The notes below the pieces were generated by a model, which was given only the letters and a program-made list of their open reading frames with translations, did not search any database and was not told the DNA's origin. This document shows, piece by piece, positions 1 through 5,635 of a DNA stretch of 5,635 nt. The first letter of the stretch is position 1; every line of letters begins with the position of its first letter. Origin of the DNA: Hydrogenophaga sp. (GTDB taxonomy: Bacteria; Pseudomonadota; Gammaproteobacteria; Burkholderiales; Burkholderiaceae_C); assembly GCA_030684755.1 (NCBI GenBank), contig JAUXXN010000294.1:1-5635 (forward strand), in the 5' to 3' direction. The translations under genes and the position numbers were made by a program.

Positions 1-57
1 CCCGCCCGCCAGCAGCGCACCCAGCCACACCCAAGGCCCATCGGTGTATTCAGGCAT
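1..57 (-). CDS. atpR: N-ATPase membrane subunit AtpR, N-terminal fragment (runs off window)
   Basis: Only the first 19 codons are in the window, reading MPEYTDGPWVWLGALLAGG. A short polar start runs into a small-residue, Gly/Ala/Leu stretch that looks like the beginning of a first transmembrane helix. AtpR is a small membrane protein, with about three predicted helices, found only in N-type ATPase operons, where it follows atpQ. The identification rests mainly on position and on this fit, since too little sequence is present for a domain match. The start overlaps the end of atpQ by 8 bases. A strong Shine-Dalgarno AGGAGG lies six bases upstream of the ATG, inside the atpQ coding sequence. It probably assists assembly or stability of the Fo rotor; that role is family knowledge and is not shown here. 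Confidence 0.7.
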   Translation of the reverse strand, partial: MPEYTDGPWVWLGALLAGG

Positions 58-387
58 CGCCGTCCTCCTCGTCGCGCATGGCGCGGTCTTCTTGCGACAC
101 CCAGTGCCAGGCGTTCAGGCAACCCAGCGTCAGCCCCGCCACCAGCAGGGCCAGCGTCCACGAGCGGCCCCCCGGATCGCGCTGGTCGAGCCACAGGCCC
201 AGCGCCGCGCCCAGCAGCGTGGGCACCGCCACCGACCAGCCAATCAAACCCATCATGCCCAGGCCAAACCACACACCCGGTGGTCCGCTGCGGCGGGCCT
301 TGAGCTTGCGCGCAGCCCGTGCGCCCACCTGTTCGGCCAGGGTGCGGCCCCGCGCCGGCACGGGGTGCTTGGGTTTCGGGTCTTGGT

Positions 388-391
<4 letters not shown>
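50..391 (-). CDS. atpQ: N-ATPase subunit AtpQ, AtpI/AtpZ-like two-helix membrane protein
   Basis: This is a 113-residue protein. The first 38 residues are basic and hydrophilic, with many Lys and Arg, and are probably cytoplasmic. Helix 1 spans about residues 41-67 and is rich in Gly and small residues (GLGMMGLIGWSVAVPTLLGA), ending in LGLWLDQ. Helix 2 spans about 77-98 and ends in an N-A-W-H-W motif, and the tail is acidic. A two-helix hairpin with a Gly-rich first helix and a Leu-Asp at the turn is typical of the AtpI/AtpZ 'ATPase gene 1' family, whose members are thought to help assemble the c-ring or carry ions. In N-ATPase operons this gene is called atpQ and sits between atpC and atpR, as here. 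Its ATG overlaps the atpC stop as ATGA, and no good Shine-Dalgarno precedes it, so translation is probably coupled to atpC. Confidence 0.85.
64..69 (-). promoter_or_regulatory. Ribosome binding site of atpR (AGGAGG)
   Basis: On the minus strand the sequence GAGGAGG is followed by six bases and then the ATG at 57-55. It lies within the Asp/Glu codons at the end of atpQ. It is a near-perfect Shine-Dalgarno match and settles the atpR start. Confidence 0.7.
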
Positions 392-2482
<2,091 letters not shown>

Positions 2483-2562
2483 CTACAAGGGATGGCCCGC
2501 CCCTGTGGCGAAGCCCTCCCACAGCACCCCGCTGCAACCCAGCACCACCCGAGCGCCGCGCC

Positions 2563-3162
2563 ATGCCCCAACACATCCACCTCGTTCGACACGGAGAAAC
2601 CGCGTGGTCCTTGACCGGCCAACACACCGGCACCACCGACCTCGACCTGACCGCCCACGGCGAGGAGCAGGCGCGCAGTTTGGCCAGCATGTTGCGCTCT
2701 CTGGATGCCCGCCATGTTTTGTGCAGCCCGCGCCTGCGCGCACGCCGCACCGCCGAACTGGCCGGCCTGGCCGAGCGCCTGCAAACCGAGGCCGACCTGT
2801 GCGAGTGGGACTACGGCGCCTACGAGGGCCGACGCACAGAAGACATTCAGCAAGAACGCCCGGGGTGGAGCGTCTGGCGCGACGGCTGCCCCCAAGGAGA
2901 AATGCCCGCTGACGTGGCAGCGCGGGCCGACCGCCTGATTGCCCGCCTGCTGACGCTGGAGGGCGACGTGGTGTTGTTCTCGCACGGCCAGTTCGGCGCC
3001 GCGCTGGCCGCCCGCTGGATCGGCCAACCCTTGCCGCTGGGGCAACACCTGGCGCTGCATCCCGCATCGCTCAGCACCCTGAGCCTCGACGCACAACATC
3101 CCGGGCGGCGTCTCATCACCTTGTGGAACCAAACCCCGGCGCAGTGCGGCGCGGACACATGA
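2563..3162 (+). CDS. Histidine phosphatase family protein (phosphoglycerate mutase-like)
   Basis: This 199-residue cytoplasmic-type protein has no signal peptide. The family signature LVRHGET is at residues 7-13, with His10 as the expected phospho-acceptor and Arg9 as phosphate ligand. [12 protein letters not shown] (55-66) carries the second phosphate-binding Arg (probably Arg59) and its Thr. [11 protein letters not shown] (80-90) has the E-x-x-x-G-x-x-E-G pattern, with Glu81 the likely general acid. [11 protein letters not shown] (138-148) provides the second active-site His, His141. All catalytic positions are therefore present. The length fits the small cofactor-independent phosphatase branch better than true 2,3-bisphosphoglycerate-dependent mutases, which are about 230-250 residues. 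The substrate cannot be read from the sequence. The phosphoketolase gene starts 95 bases downstream on the same strand, so a sugar-phosphate substrate in that pathway is plausible but inferred. The ATG was chosen because it immediately precedes the signature; it has no strong Shine-Dalgarno. Confidence 0.9.
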   Translation: MPQHIHLVRHGETAWSLTGQHTGTTDLDLTAHGEEQARSLASMLRSLDARHVLCSPRLRARRTAELAGLAERLQTEADLCEWDYGAYEGRRTEDIQQERPGWSVWRDGCPQGEMPADVAARADRLIARLLTLEGDVVLFSHGQFGAALAARWIGQPLPLGQHLALHPASLSTLSLDAQHPGRRLITLWNQTPAQCGADT

Positions 3163-3257
3163 ACCGCCCCGCCCCGCTGGGGTCAACGTCCGCCAACGCA
3201 CAGACCGCAGACCCAGCGCTGTGCTCCCCTGAGCGAACCGCCCACTTTGGAAACACC
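3163..3257 (+). other. Spacer between phosphatase and phosphoketolase with imperfect inverted repeats
   Basis: GCTGGGGTC (3176-3184) and GACCCAGC (3210-3217) are complementary apart from one bulged G, with a 25-base loop. CCCC-GCT-GGGG (3172-3182) is a shorter alternative that shares bases with it. Neither is followed by a T run, so neither looks like an intrinsic terminator. The two genes could be one operon or have a promoter between them; the spacer does not decide. Confidence 0.25.
3249..3252 (+). promoter_or_regulatory. Probable ribosome binding site of the phosphoketolase gene (GGAA)
   Basis: GGAA is followed by five bases and then ATG at 3258. It is a modest Shine-Dalgarno that supports this start. 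Confidence 0.45.
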
Positions 3258-5635
3258 ATGCCCGACACCCTTGCCCCCGACCTGCTCCACCGCATGCACG
3301 CCTGGTGGCGCGCCGCCAATTACCTCTCGGTCGGCCAGATTTACCTGCAAGACAACCCGCTGCTGGAGACACCGCTCACGCCAGACCACGTCAAGCGCCG
3401 CCTGCTCGGGCACTGGGGCACCACGCCGGGGCTGAACCTGATGTATGTGCACCTGAACCGGCTGATCAAAGACCACGAACTGAACATGCTGCTGGTGGTG
3501 GGCCCCGGCCACGGCGGGCCGGGCATTGTGGCCAACACCTACTTGGAAGGCAGCTACACCGAGCACTACCCCGCCATCGAGCGCGACCGCAGCGGCCTGC
3601 GGCGGCTGTTTCGCCAGTTTTCTTGGCCGGGCGGCATTCCCAGCCATGTGGCGCCGGAAACGCCGGGCTCCATCCACGAAGGTGGCGAGTTGGGCTATTC
3701 GCTGGCGCACGCTTACGGCGCGGCCTTTGACAACCCGGGCCTGATCGTGGCCTGTGTGGTGGGCGACGGCGAAGCCGAAACCGGGCCGCTGGCCGCCAGT
3801 TGGGATTCGAACAAATTCCTGAACCCGGCACGCGACGGCGCCGTGCTGCCCATCCTGCACCTGAACGGCTACAAAATCGCCAACCCCACGGTGATGGCCC
3901 GCATTGGCCGCGCCGAACTCTGCGAACAAATGCGTGGCCACGGCTACGAGCCGCACTGGGTGGCCGGGCACGACCCGATGCAGGTACACCAACACCTGGC
4001 CGCCGCGCTGGACGAAGCGCTGGCGCACATCCAGCGCATCCAAGCCACCGCCCGCGCACCCGACGCCCCGGTGCCGCCGCAGCGCCCGCGCTGGCCCATG
4101 ATCATCCTCGACACGCCCAAGGGCTGGACCGGCCCGAAAGAGGTGGACGGTCAACCGGTCGAAGGCACTTGGCGCGCCCACCAAGTGCCCATTGCCCGGT
4201 TCACCCAGCCCGAACACCTGCAGCAACTCGAAGCCTGGCTGCAAAGCTACCGGCCGCAAGAGCTGTTCGACAGCGCGGGCAAATTCCGCGCAGAGTTGGC
4301 CGCGCTGGCCCCCACCGGGCGGCTGCGCATGGGCTTCAACCCGCACGCCAACGGCGGCCAGTTGCTGCAACCGCTGGTGTTGCCGCGCCTGCACGAACAC
4401 GCGGTGGCCGTGCCCGCGCCCGGCAGCACCGAAGCCGAAGCCACGCGGGTGCTGGGCGGTTTTCTGCGCGAGGTGATGCGGCTGAACCTGGCCAGCGCCA
4501 ACTTCCGCCTCTTCGGCCCCGACGAAACCGCCTCGAACCGGCTGGACCCGGTGTACGCCGTGTCGGGCAAGGCCTGGATGGCCGAGACCGTGGCCAACGA
4601 CACCCACCTGTGCGCCGATGGCCGCGTGATGGAGGTGCTGAGCGAACACCTGTGCGAAGGCTGGCTGGAGGGCTACCTGCTCACCGGTCGCCACGGCCTG
4701 CTGTCGTGCTACGAGGCCTTCATCCACATCATCGACTCGATGTTCAACCAGCACGCCAAGTGGCTCAAGGTCAGCCGCAAGATCCCGTGGCGTGCGCCCA
4801 TTGCCTCGCTCAACATCCTGCTCACCTCCCACGTTTGGCGCCAAGACCACAACGGCCTGTCGCACCAAGACCCGGGTTTCATGGACCACGTGGCCAACAA
4901 GTCGCCCGAGGTGGTGCGCATCTACCTGCCGCCCGACGCCAACTGCCTGCTCTCGGTGGCCGACCACTGCCTGCGCAGCCGCCACTGTGTCAACGTCATC
5001 GTGGCGGGCAAACAGCCCGAGTGGCAGTGGCTGGGCATGGACGCCGCCGTGCGCCACTGCGCAGCCGGTGCCAGCGTGTGGAACTGGGCGGGCACCGAAA
5101 CACCCGACAGCACCGAAGGCCCCGTAGGCCCCGACGTGGTGATGGCCTGCGCGGGCGATGTGCCCACGCTGGAATGCCTGGCCGCGGTGATGCTGTTGCG
5201 CGAAGACGTGCCCGGCATCCGCATTCGCGTGGTCAACGTGGTGAACCTCATGGCGCTGCAACCGCCCTCGGAACACCCACACGGCCTGAGCGACCGCGAC
5301 TTCGACACCCTGTTCACCACCGACCGCCCGGTGATCTTCGCCTTTCACGGCTACCCGTCGCTGGTCCACAAGCTCACCTACCGGCGGCACAACCACGCCA
5401 ACATCCACGTGCGCGGCTTCAAAGAAGAAGGCACCACCACCACGCCGTTCGACATGGTGGTGCTCAACAACCTCGACCGCTACCAACTGGCACTGGACGC
5501 GGTGCGGCGCATTCCCCACCTGAGCAGCGAAGTAGAGCGCGCCACTGCCCGCTACTGGACGCGCATCGAACGCCACAAACTGCACATTGCCGAACACGGC
5601 GAAGACCTGCCCGAGGTGCGCGACTGGCGCTGGCA
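3258..5635 (+). CDS. xfp: Phosphoketolase (Xfp type), C-terminal end cut by window
   Basis: This thiamine-diphosphate enzyme cleaves xylulose-5-P and/or fructose-6-P with phosphate to acetyl-P plus glyceraldehyde-3-P or erythrose-4-P. The 792 visible residues are uninterrupted. [10 protein letters not shown] (51-60) and GPGHGGPG (82-89) hold active-site His52 and His85. [19 protein letters not shown] (129-147) holds His130 and the first family signature. [10 protein letters not shown] (169-178) with Asn203 forms the ThDP/Mg site and the second signature. His308 (RAHQVP), the Glu-rich [12 protein letters not shown] (462-473), and His531 and His536 in [13 protein letters not shown] (529-541) complete the expected active site. 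The C-terminal part ends in [11 protein letters not shown], as family members do, so probably only a few residues are missing. The start fits the family N-terminus ([15 protein letters not shown]). Preference for one or both sugar phosphates cannot be read from the sequence. Acetate kinase or phosphotransacetylase often accompanies this gene and would lie beyond the window. Confidence 0.97.
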   Translation, partial: MPDTLAPDLLHRMHAWWRAANYLSVGQIYLQDNPLLETPLTPDHVKRRLLGHWGTTPGLNLMYVHLNRLIKDHELNMLLVVGPGHGGPGIVANTYLEGSYTEHYPAIERDRSGLRRLFRQFSWPGGIPSHVAPETPGSIHEGGELGYSLAHAYGAAFDNPGLIVACVVGDGEAETGPLAASWDSNKFLNPARDGAVLPILHLNGYKIANPTVMARIGRAELCEQMRGHGYEPHWVAGHDPMQVHQHLAAALDEALAHIQRIQATARAPDAPVPPQRPRWPMIILDTPKGWTGPKEVDGQPVEGTWRAHQVPIARFTQPEHLQQLEAWLQSYRPQELFDSAGKFRAELAALAPTGRLRMGFNPHANGGQLLQPLVLPRLHEHAVAVPAPGSTEAEATRVLGGFLREVMRLNLASANFRLFGPDETASNRLDPVYAVSGKAWMAETVANDTHLCADGRVMEVLSEHLCEGWLEGYLLTGRHGLLSCYEAFIHIIDSMFNQHAKWLKVSRKIPWRAPIASLNILLTSHVWRQDHNGLSHQDPGFMDHVANKSPEVVRIYLPPDANCLLSVADHCLRSRHCVNVIVAGKQPEWQWLGMDAAVRHCAAGASVWNWAGTETPDSTEGPVGPDVVMACAGDVPTLECLAAVMLLREDVPGIRIRVVNVVNLMALQPPSEHPHGLSDRDFDTLFTTDRPVIFAFHGYPSLVHKLTYRRHNHANIHVRGFKEEGTTTTPFDMVVLNNLDRYQLALDAVRRIPHLSSEVERATARYWTRIERHKLHIAEHGEDLPEVRDWRW

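Noticed and set aside
3183..5597. An 804-codon open frame on the minus strand, opposite the phosphoketolase gene
   Set aside because: It is the antisense shadow of a GC-rich gene. It is rich in Val, His, Gly and Gln without any recognisable domain, while the plus strand encodes a complete set of phosphoketolase motifs.

Overview
The window is GC-rich (roughly two thirds G+C by eye) with compact, overlapping genes and strong third-position G/C preference. It looks like chromosomal DNA of a proteobacterium, most plausibly a betaproteobacterium of the Burkholderiales/Comamonadaceae type. That placement is an inference from base composition and protein style; no RNA gene or phylogenetic marker is present to confirm it.

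Left part (1-2284, minus strand): the promoter-proximal end of an N-type (alternate) F1Fo-ATPase operon, in transcription order atpD (beta), atpC (epsilon), atpQ (AtpI/AtpZ-like two-helix membrane protein) and the first 19 codons of atpR. This is the diagnostic start of the atpDCQRBEFAG order of N-ATPases. Every junction overlaps: atpD/atpC by 20 bases with the start preferred here, atpC/atpQ by 4 and atpQ/atpR by 8, so the genes are probably translationally coupled. The remaining genes (atpB, E, F, A, G) should lie beyond base 1.

Middle (2285-2562): a 278-base divergent intergenic region that must hold the start signals of both transcription units. No convincing sigma-70 promoter was found; only a small hairpin stands out.

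Right part (2563-5635, plus strand): a 199-residue histidine phosphatase (phosphoglycerate-mutase-like fold), then after 95 bases a phosphoketolase (Xfp type). The phosphoketolase runs off the window end with 792 residues visible, probably nearly complete. Phosphoketolase splits xylulose-5-P and/or fructose-6-P with inorganic phosphate to give acetyl phosphate, which acetate kinase can turn into ATP. The neighbouring N-ATPase interconverts ATP and an ion gradient. The most interesting aspect of the window is this back-to-back arrangement of a phosphoketolase unit with an N-ATPase operon, with an unassigned phosphatase between them. All individual families are known; no wholly new system is visible.
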